A DNA stretch of 64,000 bases, taken from positions 58,302 to 122,301 of the forward strand of contig JAFQIA010000002.1 of assembly GCA_017397725.1 (NCBI GenBank). Direction: 5' to 3'. The DNA is from Clostridia bacterium. GTDB taxonomy: Bacteria; Bacillota; Clostridia; Monoglobales; Monoglobaceae. The translations under genes were made by a program, and so were the position numbers. Every line of letters starts with the position of its first letter. The first letter of the stretch is position 1. The notes under the pieces were generated by a model. That model was not told the DNA's origin and searched no databases. It was given only the letters and a program-made list of their open reading frames with translations. Below are positions 1 to 8,812 of the stretch, piece after piece.

Positions 1-2065
1 CATCCTGCACATACGCACCGCCGATGGTTCCGATTCCGGATACCTTGAAGGTGGTTCTGATTTCCACATGACCCAAGATTGCCTCACGGAAGGTGGGTTC
101 CAGCATACCCTTCATTGCTTTTTCAATATCCTCAATGGCATCATAAATGACACGATAAAGACGAACGTCTACCTCAGCATCCTCTGCCGCGCTGACTGCG
201 CCGGAGGTAGGACGCACATTAAAGCCAACGATAATCGCACCGGATGCAGATGCCAGCATTACATCGGATTCATTGACAGCACCAACAGCACCGTGGATGA
301 CCTTAACCCGAACCTCCTCATTGCTGATGCGCTCCAAGGACTGGCGGACTGCCTCCACGCTACCCTGTACGTCTGCCTTGACGATGATGTTGAGGTCTTT
401 CATCTTGCCTGCCTCGATATGCTCAAACAGGTTATCCAGAGAAATCACATTGGCTCTCTGCTGGCGCTCCTGCTTTTCTTTGAACTTTCTTGCCTCTACC
501 ACTTCACGGGCTTTTCTTTCATCATCCACTGCATAGAATACATCGCCGCCCTCGGGAACCTCGGAAAGGCCGAGAATCTCTACGGGGATGGAGGGGCCTG
601 CCTTTTTCACCGACTTGCCCTTATCGTCGTTCATGGCTCTGACTCTACCCACAGCGGTGCCTGCAACCACAATATCACCCACACGCAGGGTACCTTTTTG
701 TACCAGAACGGTGGCAACAGGGCCTCTGCCCTTGTCCAGCTGTGCCTCGATGACAGTACCTTTTGCGGCACGGTCAGGATTGGCTTTCAGTTCTTTCATC
801 TCTGCGACCAGAAGCACCATCTCCAAAAGCTGGTCCACATTGGTGCCCTGCTTTGCAGAAACCTCTACGCAGATGGTATCGCCGCCCCATTCCTCGGGAA
901 CCAGACCATATTCGGTCAATTCCTGACGAACGCGGTCGGGGTTGGCACTTTCCTTATCAATCTTGTTGATGGCAACGATGATGGCAACCTCTGCCGCACG
1001 GGCGTGATTGATTGCCTCTACCGTCTGGGGCATAATACCGTCATCGGCTGCAACCACCAGAATGGCAATATCGGTAACCAATGCACCACGGGCACGCATT
1101 GCGGTAAACGCCTCGTGGCCGGGGGTGTCAAGGAAGGTAATCTTTTTGTCATTGACACGCACACGATGCGCACCAATGTGCTGAGTAATACCGCCGAACT
1201 CGCCCTCGGTAACATTACTGTTGCGGATGGTATCCAGCAACGAAGTCTTACCGTGGTCAACGTGACCCATAACCACAACCACCGGAGAACGGGGTTTCAG
1301 AGTTTCGGGAGCGTCCTCCACATCCTTAAACAGCTTTTCTTCATCGGTGAGGATGATTTCCCGCTCGTAGGTGCAACCCATTTCTTCCGCAATCAACGAT
1401 GCGGTGTCAAAATCCAAAGATTCATTCACCGATGCCATAATACCAAGGAGCATCAGCTTTTTGATAACCTCAGTTGCCGGTTTCTTCATCCGTTCTGCCA
1501 GTTCTCCAACGGTAATGCCGTCAAAAATCAGGACATGAATCTGCTCGATTTTTTCCTTTTTCTTCTCGTTTTTCTTCAGCAAATCCTCAGGATTCTGTTT
1601 ATCCTTGCCGCCCTGAGGTCTGTTCTGCTGCTTTTTCTTTTGATTGATTTTCTGCTTTTTGTTTCCGTCTGCCGCGCCCTTGACGCTCTCGGGAATCAAT
1701 TCCTCTAACTTTTCCTCATCCATACGGTCAAGGTCTACCGTGTTCACACGGGTATCTACCGTACGGGTTTTTCTCTTGATTTCAATCTCGGCAACCTCAA
1801 TTTCTTCCGCAGGAGCATCCTCTGCCACCGGTTCTGTGGCTTTGGGTGCCTCCTTTTCCTTTTTGGCACCGTCGTTTTCATACATCGAAAAATCTGCCAC
1901 CTGATTCTTCTGGGTATAGTATTCAAAAATCACATTCAATTCATTCTCATCTAAAGCACTCATGTGATTTTTTTCTGAAACTTTGTAATCATGTAACACC
2001 TTCATGATTTCCTTGCTGGAAAATCCAAAGGCTTTGGAAAGCTCATAAGCTCTGATTTTTTCCAT
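1..2065 (-). CDS. infB: translation initiation factor IF-2 (3' end missing)
   Basis: IF-2 is the GTPase that brings initiator fMet-tRNA to the 30S subunit and promotes subunit joining. Translating the minus strand from the ATG at 2065 gives an IF2_N-type start ([14 protein letters not shown]), a charged Lys/Glu-rich linker, and the G1 motif GHVDHGKTS near residue 263 (about base 1270). An AGGAGTGAAAGC-type ribosome binding site precedes the start. The frame is open to base 1, so about 688 codons are visible; compared with usual Firmicute lengths I infer that roughly 60-100 C-terminal residues lie outside the window. It is the last visible gene of the rimP-nusA-ylxR-ylxQ-infB operon, the standard Firmicute order. 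Confidence 0.96.
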   Translation of the reverse strand, partial: MEKIRAYELSKAFGFSSKEIMKVLHDYKVSEKNHMSALDENELNVIFEYYTQKNQVADFSMYENDGAKKEKEAPKATEPVAEDAPAEEIEVAEIEIKRKTRTVDTRVNTVDLDRMDEEKLEELIPESVKGAADGNKKQKINQKKKQQNRPQGGKDKQNPEDLLKKNEKKKEKIEQIHVLIFDGITVGELAERMKKPATEVIKKLMLLGIMASVNESLDFDTASLIAEEMGCTYEREIILTDEEKLFKDVEDAPETLKPRSPVVVVMGHVDHGKTSLLDTIRNSNVTEGEFGGITQHIGAHRVRVNDKKITFLDTPGHEAFTAMRARGALVTDIAILVVAADDGIMPQTVEAINHARAAEVAIIVAINKIDKESANPDRVRQELTEYGLVPEEWGGDTICVEVSAKQGTNVDQLLEMVLLVAEMKELKANPDRAAKGTVIEAQLDKGRGPVATVLVQKGTLRVGDIVVAGTAVGRVRAMNDDKGKSVKKAGPSIPVEILGLSEVPEGGDVFYAVDDERKAREVVEARKFKEKQERQQRANVISLDNLFEHIEAGKMKDLNIIVKADVQGSVEAVRQSLERISNEEVRVKVIHGAVGAVNESDVMLASASGAIIVGFNVRPTSGAVSAAEDAEVDVRLYRVIYDAIEDIEKAMKGMLEPTFREAILGHVEIRTTFKVSGIGTIGGAYVQD

Positions 2066-2103
2066 ATGCTTTCACTCCTTCCGCAGCTGCTTGCTGCTGT
2101 CTT

Positions 2104-2415
2104 TCATTCCTGCCTGTCGCCAAAAAGCCGGATCAGTTGTTCGGCAAATCCTTGGTCGGTGATTGCCAGCACCACCGCAAATTTTCTGCCAATGGTTCTG
2201 CCAATCTCATCCCGATCACCCGGACGAAGCACCAAAAGGTTTCGATATGCTGCCATATCCTTCACCTTTTTGGCGGTATTGCTGCCCGCATCTTCTGCCA
2301 GAATCAGCAAAAACGCCTTGCCGCCCCGCACCGTTTCGGTGACCTTTTCTTCGCCTGCGGCGACCTTGCCTGCCCGCATTGCAAGAGAGAGCATACCCCA
2401 AAACTTAGGATTCAT
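2104..2415 (-). CDS. ylxQ: L7Ae/YlxQ-family RNA-binding protein
   Basis: This 103-residue protein has the small alpha/beta L7Ae/L30e fold pattern: an N-terminal helix with SLAMRAGKVAAGEEK, then LLILAEDAGSNTAKK and a C-terminal VLAITDQGFAEQL segment. The family binds kink-turn RNA, but the cellular role of YlxQ is not well defined. Its start overlaps the end of ylxR by 11 bases, and infB follows after 38 bases, so translation is probably coupled. Position between ylxR and infB is the classical location and supports the call as much as the sequence does. Confidence 0.9.
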   Translation of the reverse strand: MNPKFWGMLSLAMRAGKVAAGEEKVTETVRGGKAFLLILAEDAGSNTAKKVKDMAAYRNLLVLRPGDRDEIGRTIGRKFAVVLAITDQGFAEQLIRLFGDRQE

Positions 2416-2671
2416 CGTCTGCCCCCTTTGCAGTTTGCATCAAATGCTCATACACCGCGGGATTGACAGAATCGGAAAACGCCCGCTCCAATGCCTTGCG
2501 TTTTTGCGCCTGAGCGATACAGTCGCCCGTTTTGCAAAGGTATGCACCTCTGCCCGGCATGGTTTTGCTATGATCGATTTCTGCACCCCGTTCTTTTTGG
2601 TATGCAATCCGTATCAGGTCTTGTTTTTCCTTTCGCTGTCTGCACACCATACACATTCTCAGAGGTTTCAT
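2405..2671 (-). CDS. ylxR: YlxR/RnpM family RNA-binding protein (DUF448)
   Basis: This 88-residue protein begins with the diagnostic MCMVCRQRKEKQDLIRI segment and contains the PGRGAYLC motif (residues about 38-45) typical of YlxR. In Bacillus the family has been described as a modulator of RNase P (RnpM). The start ATG overlaps the nusA stop codon (ATGA), and the gene runs 11 bases into ylxQ, so the nusA-ylxR-ylxQ-infB cluster is tightly packed. A GAGGAAGC ribosome binding site lies just upstream, inside the nusA 3' end. Confidence 0.92.
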   Translation of the reverse strand: MKPLRMCMVCRQRKEKQDLIRIAYQKERGAEIDHSKTMPGRGAYLCKTGDCIAQAQKRKALERAFSDSVNPAVYEHLMQTAKGADDES

Positions 2672-3726
2672 GCTTCCTCTTCCTCAGCTGCCTGTGCCGC
2701 TTTCTGGGCAGAGGTCAGGTCAATCTTCCAACCGGTCAGGCGGGCTGCCAGACGCACGTTCTGTCCCTCTCTGCCGATGGCAAGGGAGAGCTGATCGTCT
2801 GGAACAACCACCTTACAGATGTGATGATCTTCATCCACCTCGATGGAAAGCACCTCAGCAGGGCTGAGTGCGTTGGAAACGTATACGGCGGGGTTTTCGC
2901 TATACTCGATGATGTCAATCTTCTCACCACGGAGCTCACGAATAACCTCCTGCACACGCATTCCCTTAGGACCGATACAGGTACCAACCGGATCCACATT
3001 TTCTTTGTTGGAATGTACTGCAATCTTACTTCTGGAACCTGCCTCACGGGAGATGGATTTGATTTCGATGATTCCCTCTTCGATTTCCGGAACCTCCAAC
3101 TCCAGCAGTCTGCGCACCAGCCCCGGATGAGAACGGGAAACCACCAAATGCACACCCTTGGCAGAATCTGCAACCTCAACCACATAAACCTTGTAGCGTT
3201 CACCCACCTGATAGTTGTCCTGACGCACCTGTTCATTGGGCATCAGCACCGATTCGGTGTTCTCGATTTCCAGCATCACATTGCGGCGTTCAATCCGGCG
3301 AACCTTTGCAGAGGCAATATCGTTCTGGCGGTCAGAATATTCGCTGACCATCCGTTCCCGCTCTGCCTCGTGCATTCTCTGGAACACCACCTGACGGGCG
3401 GTCTGTGCCGCAATTCTGCCGAAGGTTTTGGGGGTTGCCTCAAATTCTACAATATCCCCGATTCCATATTTTCCATCGATACGCTGTGCTTCATCCAAAG
3501 AAATCTCGGTTTCGTGATTTTCTACTTCTTCTACTACCGTCTTGCGCGCAACAATGCGGATGGCACCGGTTTCTTCATCAAATACAACGCCAACCTCCTG
3601 TACTGCGCCAAAATGCTTACGATAAGCAGAAATCAACGCACTCTCCAAAGCATCCAAAATCACATCTCTGCTGATGCCTTTCTCCTCTTCAATCATTGCC
3701 AATGATTCAAACAACTCAGAACTCAT
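2668..3726 (-). CDS. nusA: transcription termination/antitermination factor NusA
   Basis: NusA binds RNA polymerase and nascent RNA and modulates pausing, termination and antitermination. The 352-residue product shows the N-terminal RNAP-binding domain (MSSELFESLAMIEEEKGI), an S1 domain around residues 130-200, and two KH domains (GPKGMRVQEV and IGREGQNVRLAARL). It ends in an acidic EEEE tail and lacks the extra C-terminal acidic repeats of enterobacterial NusA, as is normal in Firmicutes. The reading frame is open upstream to 3768. I chose ATG 3726 because MSSELF is the conserved family start; an AAAGGA site lies 12 bases upstream, and ATG 3738 is the alternative. Confidence 0.96.
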   Translation of the reverse strand: MSSELFESLAMIEEEKGISRDVILDALESALISAYRKHFGAVQEVGVVFDEETGAIRIVARKTVVEEVENHETEISLDEAQRIDGKYGIGDIVEFEATPKTFGRIAAQTARQVVFQRMHEAERERMVSEYSDRQNDIASAKVRRIERRNVMLEIENTESVLMPNEQVRQDNYQVGERYKVYVVEVADSAKGVHLVVSRSHPGLVRRLLELEVPEIEEGIIEIKSISREAGSRSKIAVHSNKENVDPVGTCIGPKGMRVQEVIRELRGEKIDIIEYSENPAVYVSNALSPAEVLSIEVDEDHHICKVVVPDDQLSLAIGREGQNVRLAARLTGWKIDLTSAQKAAQAAEEEEA

Positions 3727-3770
3727 TTTTCTAACCATTCCTTTCTTTCTATATGCAATTTCATTCATCT

Positions 3771-4235
3771 CTAAAAATCAAAGTGCAGATGCACCACGGT
3801 GGTTTCCTTCAGGTCAAGGCTCAAAACCTCATCCCCTACCTGAAGCTGCATCACACCATCGGCGTAGTCCTTTAAGATGCCGGTCAGCTGTTTACTGCCG
3901 CCGATTGCCTTGTAAAGGCCTACATCCACCGTCTCTCCCAAATACCTGCTAAAATGGGCATCGGTTTTCAGCCGACGCTCCACGCCGGGAGAAGATACTT
4001 CCAGATAATAATTTTGTGCAATCGGGTCTTCTTTATCCAAGACGTCACTGAGCTTGCGGCTGATTGCCTCACACTCGTCCAAAGAAATCCCGCCATCCTC
4101 CTTGTCTGCATAGATACGCAGAAACCAGATGCCGCCCTCTTTGACATATTCCACATCATAAAGGTATGCACCCTCTGAAACCACAACCGGTTCTGCCAGA
4201 GCAAGGACTGTCTTTTCTGTCTTTGAGTATGCCAT
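3771..4235 (-). CDS. rimP: ribosome maturation factor RimP
   Basis: RimP assists 30S subunit maturation. The 154-residue protein carries the family pattern: LYDVEYVKEGGIWFLRIYAD, SLDECEAISRKLSDVLD and the hallmark YYLEVSSPGVERRL near residue 85. The frame extends to 4271, but ATG 4235 has a near-perfect AAGGAGG seven bases upstream, so I use it. It is the first gene of the rimP-nusA-ylxR-ylxQ-infB operon and has a good promoter plus a hairpin in its leader. Confidence 0.95.
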   Translation of the reverse strand: MAYSKTEKTVLALAEPVVVSEGAYLYDVEYVKEGGIWFLRIYADKEDGGISLDECEAISRKLSDVLDKEDPIAQNYYLEVSSPGVERRLKTDAHFSRYLGETVDVGLYKAIGGSKQLTGILKDYADGVMQLQVGDEVLSLDLKETTVVHLHFDF

Positions 4236-4277
4236 TTTTGACCTCCTTTTTAAGAAAAAACCTTTATCCAAACAGAA

Positions 4278-4300
4278 AGAGTGAGGTTTGCCCTCACTCT
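4278..4300 (-). terminator. leader hairpin between the rimP promoter and rimP
   Basis: A perfect 9-bp stem (AGAGTGAGG/CCTCACTCT) with a five-base loop lies about 45 bases upstream of the rimP ATG and downstream of the predicted promoter. On the minus strand it is followed by TTTCTGTTT, a broken U-tract. It could end nrdR transcripts or act as an attenuator in the rimP-nusA leader; the sequence alone does not decide. Confidence 0.5.
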
Positions 4301-4328
4301 TCCGTCATTTGATACTCAATTCTTATAC

Positions 4329-4357
4329 AACATACCACAAATCCCACAATTTGTCAA
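4329..4357 (-). promoter_or_regulatory. sigma-A promoter of the rimP-infB operon
   Basis: Reading the minus strand, a perfect -35 TTGACA (4357-4352) is separated by 17 bases from TATGTT (4334-4329). The predicted start is about 85 bases upstream of rimP, leaving a leader that contains the hairpin at 4278-4300. Confidence 0.65.
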
Positions 4358-4384
4358 GCATTTTTGCAAAATTTATGCCGTCCA

Positions 4385-4843
4385 TCAGGATTCGGAGCGG
4401 AACAGCTTTTCCAACTCTTCCTTAAAGCTCTCGATATCCTTAAACTGCTTATACACCGATGCAAAACGCACATAGGCAACCTCGTCAATCTTGCGCAGGC
4501 GGTCCATGACCATCTGCCCAATCTGCACCGAGGAAACCTCTCTGGCAAGGGAGTTGTGAATCTCTGCCTCGATGCTGTCCAAAATTCCGTCAATCTCCTC
4601 AATGGGAACCGGACGGTTGGCACAGGAATTCAAAATGCCCCGTTGCAGTTTTTCCCTGTCATAGCTCTGGCGCGATCCGTCTTTTTTGATCACGATAATC
4701 GGCACGCTCTCAATTTTTTCATAGGTGGTAAAACGTTTGCCGCATTGCAAACACTCCCGCCGTCTGCGGATGGCGGTTCCATCCTCAGCAGAACGAGAAT
4801 CCACAACCTTGCTTTCTAAATGACCGCAATAATAACAACGCAC
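4385..4843 (-). CDS. nrdR: transcriptional repressor NrdR
   Basis: NrdR is the ATP-cone repressor that senses dATP/ATP and controls ribonucleotide reductase genes. The 152-residue protein has the N-terminal zinc ribbon with CYYCG and CLQCGKRF cysteine pairs (residues 3-35) and the ATP-cone segment IIVIKKDGSRQSYDREKLQ. The length matches the family. The start codon is GTG at 4843, with AGGGGG about seven bases upstream. It has its own strong promoter, and no nrd gene is in the window. Confidence 0.96.
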   Translation of the reverse strand: MRCYYCGHLESKVVDSRSAEDGTAIRRRRECLQCGKRFTTYEKIESVPIIVIKKDGSRQSYDREKLQRGILNSCANRPVPIEEIDGILDSIEAEIHNSLAREVSSVQIGQMVMDRLRKIDEVAYVRFASVYKQFKDIESFKEELEKLFRSES

Positions 4844-4871
4844 CTTTTATCCCCCTCGCATCGTTTTTCTT

Positions 4872-4901
4872 AGTATATCTTACGGAGTGGTTTTTTGTCA
4901 A
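4872..4901 (-). promoter_or_regulatory. sigma-A promoter of nrdR
   Basis: On the minus strand TTGACA (4901-4896), an 18-base spacer and TATACT (4877-4872) lie directly upstream of nrdR, leaving a leader of about 25 bases. Confidence 0.7.
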
Positions 4902-4934
4902 CCTGCCCCTCTGCATTTGTCACCAAATTGTAAC

Positions 4935-7166
4935 CTAATTTACCCATTCCGTACAGAAGGACAACGCCGGAAGTCCGCTCTGGTCGGTGAGGTTGGGCAT
5001 TTCGGGATATGCCCCCCAAGCATAGCGTGCCATCACAGGAGTATCCACCTTTTCATTCCACACCCTGATGGTGTTGCCGTGAATTTCCGCCTTGGCAGGG
5101 TAGAAGATGCCGTCCTTCCCCGCCACCTCAAATTCCTGCGGACGGGTTTCGTCCATTTCTTTTTCCAGAATCCATTGCATTCCTTGTCTATCAGCATACT
5201 GCTCCTTGGGGAGCACACAAAGGTCGCCAGTGGATAAAAAGGTCAGTTCCAGCTGGTTTTCTATTCGTTGCGCTGACTGGTAGGCAGGACCTGTTTCCCC
5301 AATACCGGCTCCGCCATAAACGTCCCGTTTGGCAAGACGCGCAAAGCGTTCTGCCGCCAGCTGTTTCTGGTGGGGGTGAATGTCCTCCCGACAGTTCCCA
5401 ACTCCACTCTTACGCTCTCCGTAAATATCCATCAGGGAAATCACGCCCGCATTCTCCGGATTGGCAATCACAGAAAGCGCCAACCGCTGTCCCTCCCGCA
5501 CCAGACTCTCGTCCTTTTTGTAGCGAGTCAGCTGCGCCCAATAAAAGGGCAAATCCTCGCCCCAGATGCCTCGGTAAAGGTCAACAAGGCCGCCCATGGC
5601 ATCCCGATAAGTTGCCGTGCTCAGGTGGGTGCGATATTCATCTGCCTCTCCCTGATACATCAAGATACCACGGATTTGAAGTTTGGAAAGGGGCATGATT
5701 CGATTATAGTAAAGTCCGCCATCAGTGGATGTAAAGCTGCCTAAAATCATATCATAAGGAACCCAGCGGTTGATTTCGGTATCCCCTACTGCGGCAGTAA
5801 TGATACCGATGGGAATTTGAAACTGCTGCTGAATTTCTGTTGCAAAAAAGTAGCCAATGGCAGAACAGTAACTTGCTGCATCCGGATTCATCATGGTCCA
5901 TGCAGGATGCACATATCCCACCGGCAGATGCTCCACCGGTGCACCGGCACCGCCTGCCCCTTTACACCACAAATTCAACAGACGAATCTGCGGATTGTTG
6001 GTTTCGGCCTTCCCTTGTTTGGAGCGAAGATACTTTTGGGTATCCTTGCCTCCAAGCATATGATATTCCATATTGGACTGCCCGATGCAGAGCCAAATGT
6101 CCCCAAAGGTGATATGTTCAAATACTTTTTCCTTGGCACCGCAACGGACTGTGAGGGTATAGTCCCCGCCGTGGGCAAAGTGTCCCAGTTCAGCCGTCCA
6201 ACGGGCATCTCTGTCTGCAATGGTTTGGATAAGTACCGGTTGGTCTTTTCCGTTAGAGAGAGAAAGCTCTACCACCGCATTGGGAGGTGCGTCTCCCCAG
6301 ATGGTCAGGGGCTTATCTGCTTGCAGCATCATATGGTCTGAGAACAGATTGGGCATAGAAAACGCCGGACTCCCCTGGGTATAGGCATAATGCAAATCCT
6401 GTGCAATCAGCGAGGTTCCGTCCTTGTCCCATGCCAGCAGCCGATAGCTGTCCCCCACCTTGTGATTGGGAATCGAAAGGGAAACTGACTCCATCCGCTC
6501 CTCACCTTTAGAAAAGCTTTTGTCCACCACCGAAATCGCCTTGAGGACGCCTTGATCATTGTAGGCAGTGGCAATCAGCTTGCTCTCCAATTCCCGCTCC
6601 ACATCATAGGCATAGAGTAGCATATCCCAGCGGGTCTGGCCCCGTCGCGCCCGCTGAAAGCTCCAACCGGGATAGGCAAGCCACTCCACCTCGGCAATCC
6701 TTGCTCCGGCAGGGATGCTGATTCTTCCGTAGCGCAATTGTCCCACCCCGCCGAAGGAAAATTCCTTCCATTCCGGCGTGTAGCCGATGGTATCGAGTGG
6801 TTCTGCGATTGCCGCCCTTTGAAAGACACGATTGTTGTTGGAAACGGAAAACACCGTTCCCTGACAGCGGTCAATGTCCTGTTCCTTTTCCCCCTCTGCT
6901 GGGAGAAACCGCACCCCGCCAAGGATGAAAAGCCCACCCAAATCCAAGGTGATTTCACAGGGTTTTTCTGCCACAAAGACAGTAGATTCATCCCTGTCGT
7001 ACAGCTTTTGCAGTTCGGAAAAAGCCACGCCTTGTCCCCGCAGGTTATGGGGTGCCACTTGCACGCCCACCGGTTCTAAGGGGGCGTAGAGCTTCATAGC
7101 CTTTGCCATCATTGGAAATGCGGCAACAAAAATAAGGGTCAGTATCCATACTGAAAATTTTTTCAT
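4935..7166 (-). CDS. secreted sialate O-acetylesterase-like (SASA) carbohydrate esterase
   Basis: The 743-residue protein begins with a Sec signal peptide (MKKFSVWILTLIFVAAFPMMAKA). The middle and C-terminal part is an SGNH/SASA-type esterase: GQSNMEY at about residues 362-368 with the predicted nucleophile Ser364, MYQGEAD near 503-509, and EDIHPHQK near 594-601 with the Asp/His pair. Residues about 30-350 contain beta-rich regions that look like accessory, discoidin-like or jelly-roll domains. Such enzymes remove acetyl groups from sialic acids or plant glycans; the actual substrate is not predictable. It stands alone between its own promoter and nrdR, with no sugar-catabolism genes beside it. 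Confidence 0.82.
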   Translation of the reverse strand: MKKFSVWILTLIFVAAFPMMAKAMKLYAPLEPVGVQVAPHNLRGQGVAFSELQKLYDRDESTVFVAEKPCEITLDLGGLFILGGVRFLPAEGEKEQDIDRCQGTVFSVSNNNRVFQRAAIAEPLDTIGYTPEWKEFSFGGVGQLRYGRISIPAGARIAEVEWLAYPGWSFQRARRGQTRWDMLLYAYDVERELESKLIATAYNDQGVLKAISVVDKSFSKGEERMESVSLSIPNHKVGDSYRLLAWDKDGTSLIAQDLHYAYTQGSPAFSMPNLFSDHMMLQADKPLTIWGDAPPNAVVELSLSNGKDQPVLIQTIADRDARWTAELGHFAHGGDYTLTVRCGAKEKVFEHITFGDIWLCIGQSNMEYHMLGGKDTQKYLRSKQGKAETNNPQIRLLNLWCKGAGGAGAPVEHLPVGYVHPAWTMMNPDAASYCSAIGYFFATEIQQQFQIPIGIITAAVGDTEINRWVPYDMILGSFTSTDGGLYYNRIMPLSKLQIRGILMYQGEADEYRTHLSTATYRDAMGGLVDLYRGIWGEDLPFYWAQLTRYKKDESLVREGQRLALSVIANPENAGVISLMDIYGERKSGVGNCREDIHPHQKQLAAERFARLAKRDVYGGAGIGETGPAYQSAQRIENQLELTFLSTGDLCVLPKEQYADRQGMQWILEKEMDETRPQEFEVAGKDGIFYPAKAEIHGNTIRVWNEKVDTPVMARYAWGAYPEMPNLTDQSGLPALSFCTEWVN

Positions 7167-7197
7167 ATGGTACCGCCCCTTTCGTTTTTTTGTTTAT

Positions 7198-7226
7198 AGT
7201 TTATACCAAAACCCATGGTTTGTCAA
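7198..7226 (-). promoter_or_regulatory. probable promoter of the SASA esterase gene
   Basis: Minus-strand TTGACA (7226-7221), a 17-base spacer and TAAACT (7203-7198). The -10 matches four of six consensus positions. It sits between the upstream terminator and the esterase ATG. Confidence 0.5.
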
Positions 7227-7240
7227 CCGACTGTATATGA

Positions 7241-7268
7241 AAAAAGCCTGTCAAGCGACAGGCTTTTT
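7241..7268 (-). terminator. rho-independent terminator of the small SLH gene
   Basis: A 12-bp perfect stem AAAAAGCCTGTC/GACAGGCTTTTT with loop AAGC ends in a U-rich run on the minus strand. It overlaps the stop codon of the SLH gene (7267-7269). Confidence 0.85.
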
Positions 7269-7899
7269 ATTTCTTAGGAAACGCACGGCAGAGAATGGCT
7301 GCAACCTCTGCGCGGATGATGGGGTCCTTGCCACGGAAGGTTCCCTCCTGATCTCCGGTGAGATACCCTTTTGCCACCGCTGCGGCAACATAGGGACGGT
7401 TGTGGGTGGAGATGCTGTCCACATCGGAAAAGCGTTCCGCCAGATATGCGGTTGGGTCAGGAAAAGCTGACACATTTAACCCCAGCACCTTGACCAGAGC
7501 CGCCGCTACATCCTCACGGGATGCCTCCCACTCAGGGCGGAAATAAAGTCCGCTATTGGTGGAATATCCTGTGATATAACGCAAACAACTATTGATATAA
7601 GGGAAATACCATTGGTCGCTGGGTACATCCACATAAGGGGAAACCCGACTGGTGCTGAGTGGGAGTCCGCTGATACCCACCAGCATCTTGGCATATTCGC
7701 CCCGCTCCACGGTGTTTTCCGGTCCAAAGGTTCCGTCACCATAACCGCTGACAATCCCTCGCTCCACCAAGTCATACACATAAGGCGCCGACCAGGAGTC
7801 TTTGGGCACATCGGTAAAGGTCTGCGTTGCGGCAGATACCGATAAGGTACTCAAGCACACAAGCAGAAGAACCGCAAGATATGTCATCCTCTTTTTCAT
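7267..7899 (-). CDS. small secreted protein with three SLH domains
   Basis: The 210-residue protein has a signal peptide (about residues 1-24) followed by three S-layer-homology repeats and nothing else: FTDVPKDSWSAPYVYDLVERGIV, YVDVPSDQWYFPYINSCLR and FSDVDSISTHNRPYVAAAV, each with a following G(Y/T)GTF-type turn. SLH triplets usually anchor proteins to pyruvylated secondary cell-wall polymer, so this could occupy anchoring sites or serve as a minimal S-layer-associated protein. No cargo domain is present. The ATG at 7899 has GGAGG eight bases upstream and a consensus promoter. Function beyond wall binding is unknown. Confidence 0.85.
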   Translation of the reverse strand: MKKRMTYLAVLLLVCLSTLSVSAATQTFTDVPKDSWSAPYVYDLVERGIVSGYGDGTFGPENTVERGEYAKMLVGISGLPLSTSRVSPYVDVPSDQWYFPYINSCLRYITGYSTNSGLYFRPEWEASREDVAAALVKVLGLNVSAFPDPTAYLAERFSDVDSISTHNRPYVAAAVAKGYLTGDQEGTFRGKDPIIRAEVAAILCRAFPKK

Positions 7900-7932
7900 A
7901 CGAATACCTCCAAAAAGGAATTATCTCAGCAG

Positions 7933-7961
7933 ATTATAGCCAAAAAGGTGAATTTTGTCAA
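7933..7961 (-). promoter_or_regulatory. full-consensus sigma-A promoter of the small SLH gene
   Basis: Minus strand: TTGACA (7961-7956), exactly 17 bases, then TATAAT (7938-7933), a perfect match to both hexamers. It is divergent from the DUF6062 promoter, whose -35 starts eight bases away. Confidence 0.85.
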
Positions 7962-7968
7962 GTTTTCC

Positions 7969-7997
7969 TTGTCAGCGCCCCCTTTTTGTGCTATGAT
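7969..7997 (+). promoter_or_regulatory. promoter of the DUF6062 gene
   Basis: TTGTCA (7969-7974), a 17-base spacer and TATGAT (7992-7997), followed by a short leader and AAAGGA before the ATG at 8031. Confidence 0.65.
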
Positions 7998-8030
7998 AAA
8001 CACAAAAATAAGAGAAAGGACCTTGCTCCA

Positions 8031-8765
8031 ATGAAAGAAAAGCTCTATACCATTCCGGTCAACGAAGCCTTTGACAATGCGGGCGAATGCGGGTTTTGTG
8101 CCCTTCATAAAAAACTGGAACGTGAAATCTTAGACTATGTGATGGGTCCTTCTTATATGGAAGAGGACATCCGTGAGGATATGGACCGGATGGGGTTCTG
8201 CCAGGACCATTATCGCCAGATGTTTGCTGCCGGCAACCGGTTGGGTGTTGCCTTGATGCTGAAAAGCCATATGAACCACACTCTGAAAGAAACCGAGCGG
8301 CTGTTTCAAAAAGAGATTGCCTTGACAGAGCAAAAGAAAAAACCGTTTGCCAAGGCACCCGATTCCCCTTTTGGGGCATTTGAAAAAGGGCGAGAGGAAT
8401 CCTGTTACGCTTGTTTTCGGATGCAGCGGCGGATGGACAGCTATTTCAGTACCTTCTTCCACCTTTGGAAGACGGAACCGGAGTTTCGGGATAAGGTGCT
8501 GGGTGGCAAAGGCTTTTGCCTATCTCACCTGAAAGAGGCAATGGATGAGGGGAAAAAACGCCTGAACTACAAGGATTATCAGGCATTTTTAGCGGCGATT
8601 CTCCCGTTGCAGCAAGAAAACCTCAAGCGGGTGGAAAGCGACCTTGACTGGTTTATCCAAAAATTTGATTATCGGTTTAAGGAAGAGCCTTGGAAGGATT
8701 CCAAAGATGCGGTAGAACGGGGAATCCAAAAGATGGCGTCCCTCCTCCTTGACAAGAAGGATTGA
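8031..8765 (+). CDS. DUF6062 family protein of unknown function
   Basis: This 244-residue soluble protein opens with ECGFCALHKKLEREILDY, the typical start of DUF6062 proteins, and has further cysteine/histidine pairs: FCQDHYRQM (about residues 57-65), CYACFRMQRR (about 125) and GFCLSHLKEA (about 162). The repeated Cys-X2-His/Cys spacing could bind metal, but no function is known to me. The open frame extends upstream, but ATG 8031 has its own ribosome binding site and promoter. It lies just upstream of coaX, which has a separate promoter. Confidence 0.8.
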   Translation: MKEKLYTIPVNEAFDNAGECGFCALHKKLEREILDYVMGPSYMEEDIREDMDRMGFCQDHYRQMFAAGNRLGVALMLKSHMNHTLKETERLFQKEIALTEQKKKPFAKAPDSPFGAFEKGREESCYACFRMQRRMDSYFSTFFHLWKTEPEFRDKVLGGKGFCLSHLKEAMDEGKKRLNYKDYQAFLAAILPLQQENLKRVESDLDWFIQKFDYRFKEEPWKDSKDAVERGIQKMASLLLDKKD

Positions 8766-8790
8766 CCGATGGAAAATTTTGTGATATATT
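8762..8790 (+). promoter_or_regulatory. promoter of coaX
   Basis: TTGACC (8762-8767), 17 bases, TATATT (8785-8790). The -35 overlaps the stop codon of the upstream DUF6062 gene. Confidence 0.7.
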
Positions 8791-8812
8791 ATTAGGAAAA
8801 GGAGGAATGGTT

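Noticed and set aside
68..1708. 546-residue plus-strand open frame
   Set aside because: It is the antisense of infB; the minus strand encodes clear IF-2 motifs there.
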